This document shows positions 39,676-50,295 of a stretch of 64,000 nucleotides of DNA, piece after piece. This DNA is from Pelagibacterales bacterium SAG-MED50. Lineage in GTDB: Bacteria; Pseudomonadota; Alphaproteobacteria; Pelagibacterales; Pelagibacteraceae. The notes below the pieces were generated by a model. That model was not told the origin of the DNA, did no database searches, and saw nothing but the letters and a program-made list of their open reading frames with translations. The position numbers and the translations under genes were made by a program. The stretch is taken from positions 1 through 64,000 of the forward strand of contig JACWER010000008.1 in assembly GCA_014653385.1 (NCBI GenBank). Direction: 5' to 3'. Each line of letters opens with the position of its first letter. Position 1 is the first letter of the stretch.

Positions 39676-39869
39676 AAATCTAATATTTATCGATCATGTT
39701 TTTGGGTTTTTGTGTTATATTTTTGTTTTATGAAAATAAATCAAATATTTAACTTCTGGAAACACTGGAACTGTAATTTATTTGTTAGGCTTCATTACTC
39801 TTTTTATTAAATAGAAATCTCTTTTAACACTTTTAGCTAATATTCAATAATTTTAATAAAAGGATTTCA

Positions 39870-40067
39870 ATGACTAAAAAAATATTATTTTATAAATCAA
39901 TTATCTGGCAAGTGATTGGTATGATATGGATATCTTTATTATCCTATCTATGGTTTGGTGATTTAATTCAATCTTTAAGCTTTACTCTTGTGGTTGTGGT
40001 TGTGAGTATTTTTGTTTATGTGTTTTATGAGATGGCATGGGAAAAATTTATGAAAAAAAAGCGTTAA
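39870..40067 (+). CDS. DUF2061-like small membrane protein
   Basis: 65 aa, two hydrophobic segments, KSIIWQVIGMIWISLLSYLWFGDLIQSL...YVFYEMAWEK. Confidence 0.7.
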   Translation: MTKKILFYKSIIWQVIGMIWISLLSYLWFGDLIQSLSFTLVVVVVSIFVYVFYEMAWEKFMKKKR

Positions 40068-40091
40068 GAGACAACAATTCTTTTTTTATTA

Positions 40092-40982
40092 TTAAGATTT
40101 AATCCAATCTGGTTTTTTAATATCAATTGAAGCATTCTTGGTATTAAAATCAGACTTTCCATTAAAATTTTCATCTAAATATTTAATTAAAGCAAATGGA
40201 TAATCCTTCTCAATTAATACTTTTCCAACATCATTTTCATTGTAAAAAATACTTTCACCTTCAGTTAATTCACCTTTAATAATATTTATTGGTAATAATC
40301 TTTTTGAAAGCTTATTTTTTAGTTTGATTCTAGCTGTATTTTCTTGTCCAACATAACAACCTTTCTTAAAATCAATTCCATTTAACTCCTCATAATTACA
40401 TTCAATTCCAAATAATTTATTTTGTAATTTATTTAAGTCTTTTGGAACAATCCCAAGTTTATGGCTAAATGAATAATAATCATCTAAATTTGCATCATAT
40501 AAGTCTAGTTTTTTTAATGATAAATAAAGTTTTTCTAAATTGATAATTAATCTTGCTCCCAATCTTTTATTTCTTGGATCTAAAAAAATAGGATCTTCTC
40601 TATATTTTAAAGTAAAACCAGGAATATCTTTAGCATCATCAAAAGTTAGGAATTTTTCTTGGCTAAATGCAGCAACTACAAACTCATTGCTAAGGTTAAG
40701 AATTTCTACTTTTGATCTTAATTTATAAATACTTAATTGTTTAAATAATCCATCTGCTTGAGATTTTTCACAGTCAATCAGATAACCAGATTTATGTTTG
40801 ATGATAATAAATTCATATAAAAATTTACCTTGAGGCGACAATAAAGAAGTAAAACATGTATCTTTATCACTTACTTTATTTATATCATTACTAATTAGAT
40901 TTTGTAGAAACTCTTTTGTATCTTTACCATTTAGGTAAAGGATGGCTCTATCTTCTAAAATGTAAACATTTTTAATATTCAT
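40092..40982 (-). CDS. ygfZ: YgfZ/GcvT-like folate-binding protein
   Basis: GIDFKKGCYVGQENTARIKLKNKLSKRLLPI, the KGCYxGQE signature. Confidence 0.9.
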   Translation of the reverse strand: MNIKNVYILEDRAILYLNGKDTKEFLQNLISNDINKVSDKDTCFTSLLSPQGKFLYEFIIIKHKSGYLIDCEKSQADGLFKQLSIYKLRSKVEILNLSNEFVVAAFSQEKFLTFDDAKDIPGFTLKYREDPIFLDPRNKRLGARLIINLEKLYLSLKKLDLYDANLDDYYSFSHKLGIVPKDLNKLQNKLFGIECNYEELNGIDFKKGCYVGQENTARIKLKNKLSKRLLPINIIKGELTEGESIFYNENDVGKVLIEKDYPFALIKYLDENFNGKSDFNTKNASIDIKKPDWIKS

Positions 40983-41025
40983 AATTGATTAGTTATATTT
41001 TTTAATATAATAACTTTTTTCTCAA

Positions 41026-42330
41026 ATGTTAGATCTTATAATTAAAAATGGACAATGTTACATCGATGGTGAATTAAAAGATGTTGATGTTGCTATTAAA
41101 GAAGGTAAAATTCATAAAATTGGTGATGTTTCTGAAGAAGCAAAAAAAATTATAAACGCCGAAGGGCAAACAGTTTTACCTGGATGCATAGATACTCAAA
41201 CTCATTTTAGAGAACCAGGATCAACTGATACAGAGGATCTGCACTCAGGAAGTAGAGCTGCAATAGCTGGAGGAATTACTAGTGTATTTGAAATGCCCAA
41301 CACAAATCCACCAACATCGACAAAGGCAGAATTTCAAAGAAAGTTAGATCTTGCTAAGGATAGAATGTATTGTAATTATGCATTTTATTTTGGTGCTACA
41401 GCAGACAATGGCAGTGAGTTAGCAGAATTAGAAAATTTAGAAGGTTGTTGTGGAATTAAACTTTTTGCAGGATCATCAACAGGTAACTTATTAGTAGCTG
41501 AAGAAGAAGATATAGATACGGTATTTAAAAATAGCTCAAAAGTTGTTGCTGTTCATTCTGAAGATGAGGCAATCCTGAACATGAATAAAAAATTAATTAA
41601 AGATGGAGATGTGCATTCTCATCCGATTTGGAGAAGTGCAGAATGTGCAATCTCTTCTACTAGACGAATAGTTAGAATTGCAAATAAATATAACAAGAAA
41701 GCTCATGTTCTTCATATAACAACAAAAGATGAGATAGACTTTTTATCACAACACAAAGGAAATATTACTTTTGAGATAACTCCTCAACATTTAACAATTT
41801 ACGCTCCAGATTGTTATGACAAGCTTGGAACTTATGCCCAAATGAATCCACCTCTTAGAGACAAATCTCACTATGACAGATTGTGGTATGCAGTTAAAAA
41901 CAATTTAAATGATACAATAGGCTCCGATCACGCTCCACATTTAAAAGAAAATAAAGATAAAGTATATCCTAACTCACCATCAGGTATGCCAGGTGTTCAA
42001 ACTTTAATGCCAGTTATGCTTAATCATGTAAATGATGGAAAGCTTACCCTTAATCAATTAATGAACCTTATGTGTGAAAATCCGATTAAGATTTTTGGAA
42101 TTCAAAATAAAGGTTTTATTAAAGAAGGTTTTGATGCCGACTTTACAATTGTAGATATGAATAAGACAATTGAAATTAAAAATGAAAATATTGAAAGCAA
42201 ATGTGGTTGGACACCATTTGATGGATATAAATTTAAAGGGATACCAACATCAACAATCGTTGGTGGAAAGATTAAAATGCAAGATGGTAAGATTTTAGGA
42301 GATCCTGAAGGAAAACCTCTAGTCTTTTAA
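41026..42330 (+). CDS. pyrC: Dihydroorotase / cyclic amidohydrolase
   Basis: PGCIDTQTHFREPGSTDTEDLHSGSRAAIAGGITSVFEMPNTNPPT; GSDHAPHLKENK. Confidence 0.85.
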   Translation: MLDLIIKNGQCYIDGELKDVDVAIKEGKIHKIGDVSEEAKKIINAEGQTVLPGCIDTQTHFREPGSTDTEDLHSGSRAAIAGGITSVFEMPNTNPPTSTKAEFQRKLDLAKDRMYCNYAFYFGATADNGSELAELENLEGCCGIKLFAGSSTGNLLVAEEEDIDTVFKNSSKVVAVHSEDEAILNMNKKLIKDGDVHSHPIWRSAECAISSTRRIVRIANKYNKKAHVLHITTKDEIDFLSQHKGNITFEITPQHLTIYAPDCYDKLGTYAQMNPPLRDKSHYDRLWYAVKNNLNDTIGSDHAPHLKENKDKVYPNSPSGMPGVQTLMPVMLNHVNDGKLTLNQLMNLMCENPIKIFGIQNKGFIKEGFDADFTIVDMNKTIEIKNENIESKCGWTPFDGYKFKGIPTSTIVGGKIKMQDGKILGDPEGKPLVF

Positions 42331-44217
42331 TATATTATTTTTAATAAGATCTTCTTTAATTTCAGTTAGTATAGCAGGATCATCAATAGTAGGAGGCACT
42401 TTATATTCTACGTTATCCGCAATTTTTCTAATGGTTCCTCTTAAAATTTTTCCAGATCTTGTTTTGGGCAATCTTTTAATAACAATTGCAATTTTAAATG
42501 CTGCAACTGGTCCAATTTTATCTCTAACCATTTGAATACATTCTTTAGAAATTGTTTCATGATCTTTATCTACACCTGATTTTAAAACTACTAATCCAAT
42601 TGGTAGTTGTCCTTTTAATTTATCAGCAATACCAAGCACCGCACATTCAGCAACGGATTGATGTTCGGATAATACTTCTTCAATCGCACCAGTTGATAAT
42701 CTATGACCTGCAACATTAATAATGTCATCTGTTCTGGACATAATCCAAATATAACCATCCTCATCAATATGCCCTGCATCATAAGTTTGGTAATAACCTT
42801 CATAATTTGTCATATAATTTTCTTTATATCTTTGATCTGCATTCCATAATGTTGGAAAAGTACCTGGTGGAAGTGGAAGTTTTACTACAATATCTCCCAT
42901 TTCATTTGGTTTAGCTAATGACTGGTCTGGTTTAATAATTTTTACATCATACCCTGGAACTGCTTTACAAGCTGAGCCGTATTTAGTCTCCATCATTTCA
43001 ATTCCAGTACAATTTGAGCTAATTGCCCAACTCGTTTCAGTTTGCCACCAATGATCAATTACTGGAACTCTTAATAAATTTTCCGCCCATTTAATAGTAT
43101 CTGGGTCTGCTCTTTCTCCTGCAAGGAATAAGCTTTCAAAACTACTTAAATCATACTTTGAGAAAAACTTACCTTCAGGATCTTCTTTCTTAATAGCCCT
43201 AAAAGCAGTAGGGGCTGTAAATAGAGATTTTACTTTGTAGTCAGATATGATTTTCCAGAAAGCTCCAGCATCAGGAGTACCTACGGGTTTTCCCTCAAAT
43301 AGAACAGTAGTGCATCCTTTAAATAATGGGGCATACACAATATAAGAATGTCCAACGATCCAACCAATATCACTAGCTGACCACCAAATATCACCAGTAT
43401 CTATATTGTAGATATTTTTCATAGTCCATTTTAGAGCAACTATATGACCCCCAATATCTCTAACTATTCCTTTAGGAGTACCGGTTGTGCCAGATGTATA
43501 AAGAATATAAGCAAGTTCATTTGAATTCATCTCAACACAATCAGCATCAGATGCACTTGAAATAACTTCTTCCCAACTAACTTCAATTGGAGCATTTAGT
43601 TTTACTTCATGACCTGGTCTTTGGAATAAAATCATCTTATCAATTTTATGATTAGCTAGTTTAATAGCCTCATCTACCAGAGGCTTATATTCAACAGTTC
43701 TTCCTGGTTCAAAACCACAAGAAGCTGTAACTAATAGTTTTGCTTTACTGTCATCTATCCTGCTTGCAAGTTCGCTTGAAGCAAAGCCACCAAAGACAAC
43801 TGAGTGAATAGCGCCAATTCTTGCACATGCCAGCATTGCAATTACTGCTTCAGGGATCATTGGCATATAGATTATTATTCTATCTCCTTTAACAACACCC
43901 TGATCTTTAAGAGCTCCAGCAAATTTTGAGACTTTTGATCTTAGTTCTTCGAAACTAAACTGACATTTGTTACCTGTAATAGGACTATCATAAATTAAAG
44001 CAGTCTGTTTTCCTCTTCCTTGATCAATATGAATATCTAATGCATTATAACATGTGTTGGTTATCCCATCCTCAAACCATTTGTAAAATGGTGGATTAGA
44101 TTTATTTAAAATTTTAGTTGGTTTTTTAAACCAAAAGATATCATTTGAAGCTTCTTGCCAAAATGTTTCGGGATTATTTAAGGATTGGTCATAAATTTTT
44201 TGAAACTTTTCTGACAT
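42319..44217 (-). CDS. prpE: Propionyl-CoA synthetase-like acyl-CoA synthetase
   Basis: AMP-binding YTSGTTGTPKGIVRDIGGH; TRSGKILRGTIRKIAD; NDIFWFKKPTKIL...FYKWFEDGITNTCYNALD. Confidence 0.85.
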   Translation of the reverse strand: MSEKFQKIYDQSLNNPETFWQEASNDIFWFKKPTKILNKSNPPFYKWFEDGITNTCYNALDIHIDQGRGKQTALIYDSPITGNKCQFSFEELRSKVSKFAGALKDQGVVKGDRIIIYMPMIPEAVIAMLACARIGAIHSVVFGGFASSELASRIDDSKAKLLVTASCGFEPGRTVEYKPLVDEAIKLANHKIDKMILFQRPGHEVKLNAPIEVSWEEVISSASDADCVEMNSNELAYILYTSGTTGTPKGIVRDIGGHIVALKWTMKNIYNIDTGDIWWSASDIGWIVGHSYIVYAPLFKGCTTVLFEGKPVGTPDAGAFWKIISDYKVKSLFTAPTAFRAIKKEDPEGKFFSKYDLSSFESLFLAGERADPDTIKWAENLLRVPVIDHWWQTETSWAISSNCTGIEMMETKYGSACKAVPGYDVKIIKPDQSLAKPNEMGDIVVKLPLPPGTFPTLWNADQRYKENYMTNYEGYYQTYDAGHIDEDGYIWIMSRTDDIINVAGHRLSTGAIEEVLSEHQSVAECAVLGIADKLKGQLPIGLVVLKSGVDKDHETISKECIQMVRDKIGPVAAFKIAIVIKRLPKTRSGKILRGTIRKIADNVEYKVPPTIDDPAILTEIKEDLIKNNILKD

Positions 44218-44359
44218 AGTATTTTGATTCGATTTATTAAAATAAGTTGGTTTTTAACTTATAAATTGTATTTAATTTTAAAATATAAGTAAAATCAATG
44301 TTTATTAGTGTTAATTAACTCTTCATTAATCTAAATTTATTTGTTATTTAACCTCCTAT

Positions 44360-44398
44360 CTTGGTTAGGGGAAACCTTAGCCTAGTTTATATAAACTA
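44360..44398 (+). promoter_or_regulatory. Structured leader of the rhodopsin gene: GGTTAGGG-GAAA-CCTTAGCC hairpin followed by 16-bp palindrome TAGTTTATATAAACTA
   Basis: Helix 44363-44370 with 44375-44382 (two G-U wobbles), GAAA loop 44371-44374; palindrome 44383-44398; SD-like GAGGGAG just before ATG 44432. Confidence 0.6.
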
Positions 44399-44431
44399 AT
44401 AAATAAAAACTAACTAAAGAGGGAGTTTTTT

Positions 44432-45199
44432 ATGAAAAAACTTAAATTGTTTGCGCTTACAGCTGTTGCACTTCTAGGTGTTACAGGTGTTGCAAACGCA
44501 GACGCCACGTTAGCTCAAGATGATTTCGTAGGAATCACGTTTTGGGTTATCTCTATGGGAATGTTAGCAGCTACTGCTTTCTTTTTCATGGAAGCAGGTA
44601 ATGTAGCATCAGGCTGGAGAACTTCAGTTATTGTTGCTGGTCTAGTAACTGGTATTGCATTCATACACTACATGTACATGAGAGAAGTATGGGTGACTAC
44701 TGGAGACTCACCAACAGTTTACAGATACATTGACTGGTTAATTACAGTTCCATTACAAATGGTTGAATTCTATTTAATTCTTGCTGCCATAGGTAAAGCA
44801 AACTCTGGAATGTTCTGGAGATTGTTACTTGGTTCAGTTGTAATGCTAGTAGGTGGATACTTAGGAGAAGCTGGATACATCAACGCTACACTTGGTTTTA
44901 TTATCGGTATGGCAGGTTGGGTATACATTCTTTATGAAGTATTCTCAGGTGAAGCTGGTAAAGCTGCTGCAAAAAGTGGAAACAAAGCACTTGTTACCGC
45001 ATTTGGAGCAATGAGAATGATTGTTACAGTAGGTTGGGCAATTTACCCATTAGGTTATGTATTTGGTTACCTAACTGGTGGTGTAGATGCTGAGTCACTT
45101 AACATCGTTTACAACTTAGCTGACTTCGTTAACAAAATTGCATTTGGTCTAGTAATTTGGGCTGCTGCAACTAGTTCAAGCGGAAAAAGAGCTAAGTAG
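44432..45199 (+). CDS. Proteorhodopsin (blue-type, Gln at tuning site)
   Basis: RYIDWLITVPLQMVEFYLILAAIG (Asp acceptor, Thr, Glu donor; Q at tuning position), retinal Lys in NLADFVNKIAFGLVIW; N-terminal signal peptide. Confidence 0.97.
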   Translation: MKKLKLFALTAVALLGVTGVANADATLAQDDFVGITFWVISMGMLAATAFFFMEAGNVASGWRTSVIVAGLVTGIAFIHYMYMREVWVTTGDSPTVYRYIDWLITVPLQMVEFYLILAAIGKANSGMFWRLLLGSVVMLVGGYLGEAGYINATLGFIIGMAGWVYILYEVFSGEAGKAAAKSGNKALVTAFGAMRMIVTVGWAIYPLGYVFGYLTGGVDAESLNIVYNLADFVNKIAFGLVIWAAATSSSGKRAK

Positions 45200-45214
45200 T
45201 TTTTCTTAAAATTT

Positions 45215-45254
45215 AAAAAGGGCAGGTACCATTTGTGTACTTGCCCTTTTTTTT
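45215..45254 (+). terminator. Intrinsic terminator after proteorhodopsin
   Basis: aaaagggcaggtac-catttgt-gtacttgcccttttttttt, long stem with T-tract. Confidence 0.85.
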
Positions 45255-45273
45255 GCCTGTAATATTTTAAGGT

Positions 45274-46275
45274 ATGGATGTAAAGCTTGAAAAATGGCAC
45301 AAATGCAAAGTGGATATCGAAGTTCTTAAAGAACTTTCAAAAAAATCAGATTTAAAAGGACTACAGCACATTTCAGTTTTTTTTGGATTATTAATTATAA
45401 CAGGACTGCTAGCTTATATTACATGGGGCACTTGGTGGTCAGTATTTTGGTTTTTAGTTTATGGAAACATATATTCTTTTTCAAATCCATTGTGGCATGA
45501 AACAGGTCATAAGACTGCTTTTAAATCAAAATTTTTAAATGAATTTTTTTATTATCTTTCTTCTTTCATGGCAAACTTTGAACCGACTAGATGGAGATAC
45601 AGTCATTTTGTTCACCATGGAAACACTTATTCAATAGAAAATCCTTTTGATCATGAGATAGAATACGGGAATGATTTAAAAGAAACACCAAAAAGATTAA
45701 TTATAAATATAATTCCATTTTTAGATTTAGTTTTTATTAAAAAACATATTTCATTTGAAATATTTCAACACGCTTTTGGAATAAAAACAAAAGTAATGGA
45801 AGATTGCATTCCAGAAAATGCGCAAGCTAAAGCAATATTTATCTCTAGAATTTATGTTGCTATCTGGTCTTTAATCGTTTTATGGTCAATATTAATCTCA
45901 TCTTGGATGCCGATGCTTTATTTTTTACTGCCACAATTTTATGGGAAAACTTTACATAAACTTGTTGCGTTTACTCAACATGCAGGACTTGCAAGAAATA
46001 TTAAAGATCATAGGTTTTCATCAAGAGAAATGTATTTAAATCCAATACTAAGTTTTTTATATTGGAAAATGGAATACCATTTAACTCACCATATGTTTCC
46101 AACAGTTCCATCTTATAATTTAGATAAACTTCATCATCATATTAAAGACCAGTTGCCAAAACCAAATAATGGATTGATAGATGCTTATAGAGAGATAATA
46201 CCAGCTCTAATTAAACAGAAAGAAGATACAAGCTATTTTATAAAAAAAGATATACCTCAATTACAAAATGTCTAA
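45274..46275 (+). CDS. Membrane fatty acid desaturase family protein
   Basis: Three His boxes HETGH, HFVHH, HLTHH in a polytopic protein. Confidence 0.87.
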   Translation: MDVKLEKWHKCKVDIEVLKELSKKSDLKGLQHISVFFGLLIITGLLAYITWGTWWSVFWFLVYGNIYSFSNPLWHETGHKTAFKSKFLNEFFYYLSSFMANFEPTRWRYSHFVHHGNTYSIENPFDHEIEYGNDLKETPKRLIINIIPFLDLVFIKKHISFEIFQHAFGIKTKVMEDCIPENAQAKAIFISRIYVAIWSLIVLWSILISSWMPMLYFLLPQFYGKTLHKLVAFTQHAGLARNIKDHRFSSREMYLNPILSFLYWKMEYHLTHHMFPTVPSYNLDKLHHHIKDQLPKPNNGLIDAYREIIPALIKQKEDTSYFIKKDIPQLQNV

Positions 46276-46336
46276 AAATAGACTAAGTATGATTTTACTT
46301 ACTTGTTCTATTTAAATAAAAACATATATATAGCCC

Positions 46337-46657
46337 ATGGCAAAAGTTACTTACAATACTCACGATAGCAAAACACATACAATTGATATTCAAAACGGAC
46401 TGTCAGTTATGGAGGGTGCGGTTCAAAATGATATCCCTGGTATTGATGCTGATTGTGGAGGTGGTATGGCATGTGCTACTTGCCACGTTTATGTAAATGA
46501 AGAATGGTTAGATAAACTTCCTACCAAAGAAGATGGAGAGGAAGATATGCTGGATATGGCATTTGAGCCTAAACAGAATAGTAGATTGAGTTGTCAGTTA
46601 ATTATTTCAGACGAATTAGATGGTCTAGTTGTAAATATTCCATCAAAGCAAGCTTAG
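46337..46657 (+). CDS. 2Fe-2S ferredoxin
   Basis: [26 protein letters not shown]...[21 protein letters not shown]. Confidence 0.94.
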   Translation: MAKVTYNTHDSKTHTIDIQNGLSVMEGAVQNDIPGIDADCGGGMACATCHVYVNEEWLDKLPTKEDGEEDMLDMAFEPKQNSRLSCQLIISDELDGLVVNIPSKQA

Positions 46658-47674
46658 ATGAATAAAACAGATGTATTAATAATTGGAGCAGGACCTACTG
46701 GTTTATTTTGTGCTCATCAATTAGGAATTATAGGATTAAGTTGTGAGATAGTAGATAATCTTGATAAAGCAGGAGGTCAATGTATTGAGCTTTATCCAGA
46801 TAAACCAATTTATGATATTCCAGCGATACCTGAGTGTACTGGTGAAGAGCTAACCAATAATTTATTAAAACAAATAAAACCTTTTAATGCCAAATTTCAT
46901 TTAAATGAGAGAGTAGAGGAACTTAAAAAAGTTGAGAATAGATGGCATGTTAAGACAAGTGGTAAACAAGAATTTGATGTAGCAAGTATAGTTATTGCTG
47001 GTGGTGTCGGATCATTCGAGCCTAGAAAATTCCCATTAAAAGAATGTGAAAAATTTGAAGGAAAATCTTTATTTTATTCAATTAAAGATAAATCAATTTT
47101 TAAAGATAAAATAATCTCAATTTTTGGGGGAGGAGACTCAGCGTTAGATTGGGCAATTGAACTATCAAATACATCTAAAGTAAATTTAATCCATAGAAGA
47201 GATGGATTTAGCGGTGCAGAGTCTAGTGTTCAAAAAGTAAAAGAACTTAATGATCAAGGAAAATTAAATTTATATACAAAATATCAAATAGGCTCATTAA
47301 CAGGTAATGAAAAAATAGATTCAGTTAGCATTAAACATGATGATGGAGAAGTAAAAGAATTTAAAACAGATTATGTGCTTGGTTTCTTTGGTTTAATTAT
47401 GCAACTTGGGCCAATATTAGATTGGGGATTAAATATTAATAAAAAAACAGTTGAAGTAAATACAGAAAATTTTGAGACAAATATTGATGGTATATTTGCT
47501 ATTGGCGATATCTGTTCTTATCCAGGTAAACTAAAATTAATTTTATCAGGTTTTCATGAAGGCGCATTAGCTGCAAGAGGTTGCTTTAAGTACGCAAAAC
47601 CAGATGAAAAACTAAGATTTGAATTCACAACTACATCAAAAGCCGCACAAGAAAGACTTGGTATTAAGAAGTGA
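46658..47674 (+). CDS. Ferredoxin--NADP reductase (thioredoxin-reductase-like)
   Basis: IIGAGPTGLFCAHQLGIIGLSCEIVDNLDKAGGQCIELYPDKPIYDIPA; no CxxC redox motif; IDGIFAIGDICSYPGKLKLILSGFHEGALAA. Confidence 0.88.
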   Translation: MNKTDVLIIGAGPTGLFCAHQLGIIGLSCEIVDNLDKAGGQCIELYPDKPIYDIPAIPECTGEELTNNLLKQIKPFNAKFHLNERVEELKKVENRWHVKTSGKQEFDVASIVIAGGVGSFEPRKFPLKECEKFEGKSLFYSIKDKSIFKDKIISIFGGGDSALDWAIELSNTSKVNLIHRRDGFSGAESSVQKVKELNDQGKLNLYTKYQIGSLTGNEKIDSVSIKHDDGEVKEFKTDYVLGFFGLIMQLGPILDWGLNINKKTVEVNTENFETNIDGIFAIGDICSYPGKLKLILSGFHEGALAARGCFKYAKPDEKLRFEFTTTSKAAQERLGIKK

Positions 47675-48300
47675 TAGAGCTTTTTACTGCTGATACGCCA
47701 AATGGTAAAAAAATTTCTATCATGCTTGAGGAAATTGGTTTTGAATATAAAGTAACCAAAGTTGATTTAGGTAATAATGATCAATTTAAACCAGAATTTG
47801 TAAAAATAAGTCCATTTAGTAAAATTCCTGTAATTACTGATCATGAAATCAATGAAAGCATATTCGAGTCTGGTGCAATTTTAATGTACTTAGCTGAAAA
47901 AAGTGGAAAGTATTATGATCAGCAAGATAGATTAATAATTAATCAGTGGCTAATGGCTCAAATGGGAACTGTAGGTCCTATGATAGGTCAGCATCACCAA
48001 TTTCATCACTATAATCCTGGTAAAAGTGAATTTGGAGAAGAGAGATATTTCAAAATCACAAAGAGAATATATCAAGAATTAGACAACAGATTAAAAGATT
48101 CTAAATTTCTTGCAGGAGAAAAATACACAATTGCTGATATAGCAACATGGCCATGGCTTGCAAGACATGAATGGCACGATATTGGTTTAAAAAATTATAA
48201 AAATTTATCAAGATGGTATTTAGAGATTGCTGAGCGAGATGCTGTGATCAAAGGATATAGATTTATGGATAAAGATTTAAAAATTCCTGACCTTGTTTAA
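47671..48300 (+). CDS. Glutathione S-transferase family protein
   Basis: TPNGKKISIMLEEIGFEYKVTKVDL; PFSKIPVITDHEINESIFESGAILMYLAEKSGK; YTIADIATWPW. Confidence 0.92.
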   Translation: MIELFTADTPNGKKISIMLEEIGFEYKVTKVDLGNNDQFKPEFVKISPFSKIPVITDHEINESIFESGAILMYLAEKSGKYYDQQDRLIINQWLMAQMGTVGPMIGQHHQFHHYNPGKSEFGEERYFKITKRIYQELDNRLKDSKFLAGEKYTIADIATWPWLARHEWHDIGLKNYKNLSRWYLEIAERDAVIKGYRFMDKDLKIPDLV

Positions 48301-48305
48301 TTAAA

Positions 48306-49133
48306 TTATATATTTTTTAAAATAGTTGAATGGTAACTAATATGATCTTTGATAAATGAATTAATGAAATAGTAACCATGATCATATCCTTCATGTTTAT
48401 TTATAATTAAATTTTGTCCAACAGCATTACACTCACTAATAAAATCATCAATATAAAGATCTTTTAAAAATTCATCTTTTAAGCCAACATCAATTTTAAT
48501 ATTCTCAAATTTTTTATTAGATTTTTTTATTAATGTTATTGGATCATACAGATCTAGTTGATCATGATTATTTCCTAAATAGTTATCAAACATTTCTTTT
48601 GCAAATTCAGTTTTGTGAAGTGAACATATTGGAGAAAAAGCAGAGACCGTTTTGTATAAATCATTTTTAAGAGCACATTGAATGGCTCCACCACCACCCA
48701 TTGAATGACCGAAAATACCTACTTTAGACTTACTAAATTGAAAGTTATTAGAAATTAAATTAGGCAAATCTTTAGTAATATAATCATACATTTTATAATT
48801 TTTCGACCATGGGTCTTGAGTTGCATTAAGATAAAAACTTGCACCACACCCAAGTTTATAGTTTTCATTATCAGGAATATCTTCACCTCTAGGACTGGTA
48901 TCTGGAACAACAACAGCAATTTGATTTTCTGACGCAAATTTTTGAAAACCAGATTTTTGAATAAAGTTTTGTTCTGTGCACGTTATTCCACTTAAAAAAT
49001 ATAATAAGGGACAATCTTTACTCTCATCAGGCGAGTATACAGCAAAATTCATATTACAATTAGTTGTTAATGAAAAATGTTTATAAACTTCTTGATACCC
49101 TCGATGGGATCGATGCTTTTCAATTAATTCCAT
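48306..49133 (-). CDS. S-formylglutathione hydrolase
   Basis: PLLYFLSGITCTEQNFIQKSGFQ; GIFGHSMGGGGAIQCAL; NKHEGYDHGYYFINSFI. Confidence 0.95.
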   Translation of the reverse strand: MELIEKHRSHRGYQEVYKHFSLTTNCNMNFAVYSPDESKDCPLLYFLSGITCTEQNFIQKSGFQKFASENQIAVVVPDTSPRGEDIPDNENYKLGCGASFYLNATQDPWSKNYKMYDYITKDLPNLISNNFQFSKSKVGIFGHSMGGGGAIQCALKNDLYKTVSAFSPICSLHKTEFAKEMFDNYLGNNHDQLDLYDPITLIKKSNKKFENIKIDVGLKDEFLKDLYIDDFISECNAVGQNLIINKHEGYDHGYYFINSFIKDHISYHSTILKNI

Positions 49134-49135
49134 TA

Positions 49136-50269
<1,134 letters not shown>

Positions 50270-50295
50270 TTAATCATTATTGTTATCAAAAATTT

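Noticed and set aside
39731-39811. 26-aa ORF MKINQIFNFWKHWNCNLFVRLHYSFY after tRNA-Leu
   Set aside because: Too short, no RBS or conservation evidence.
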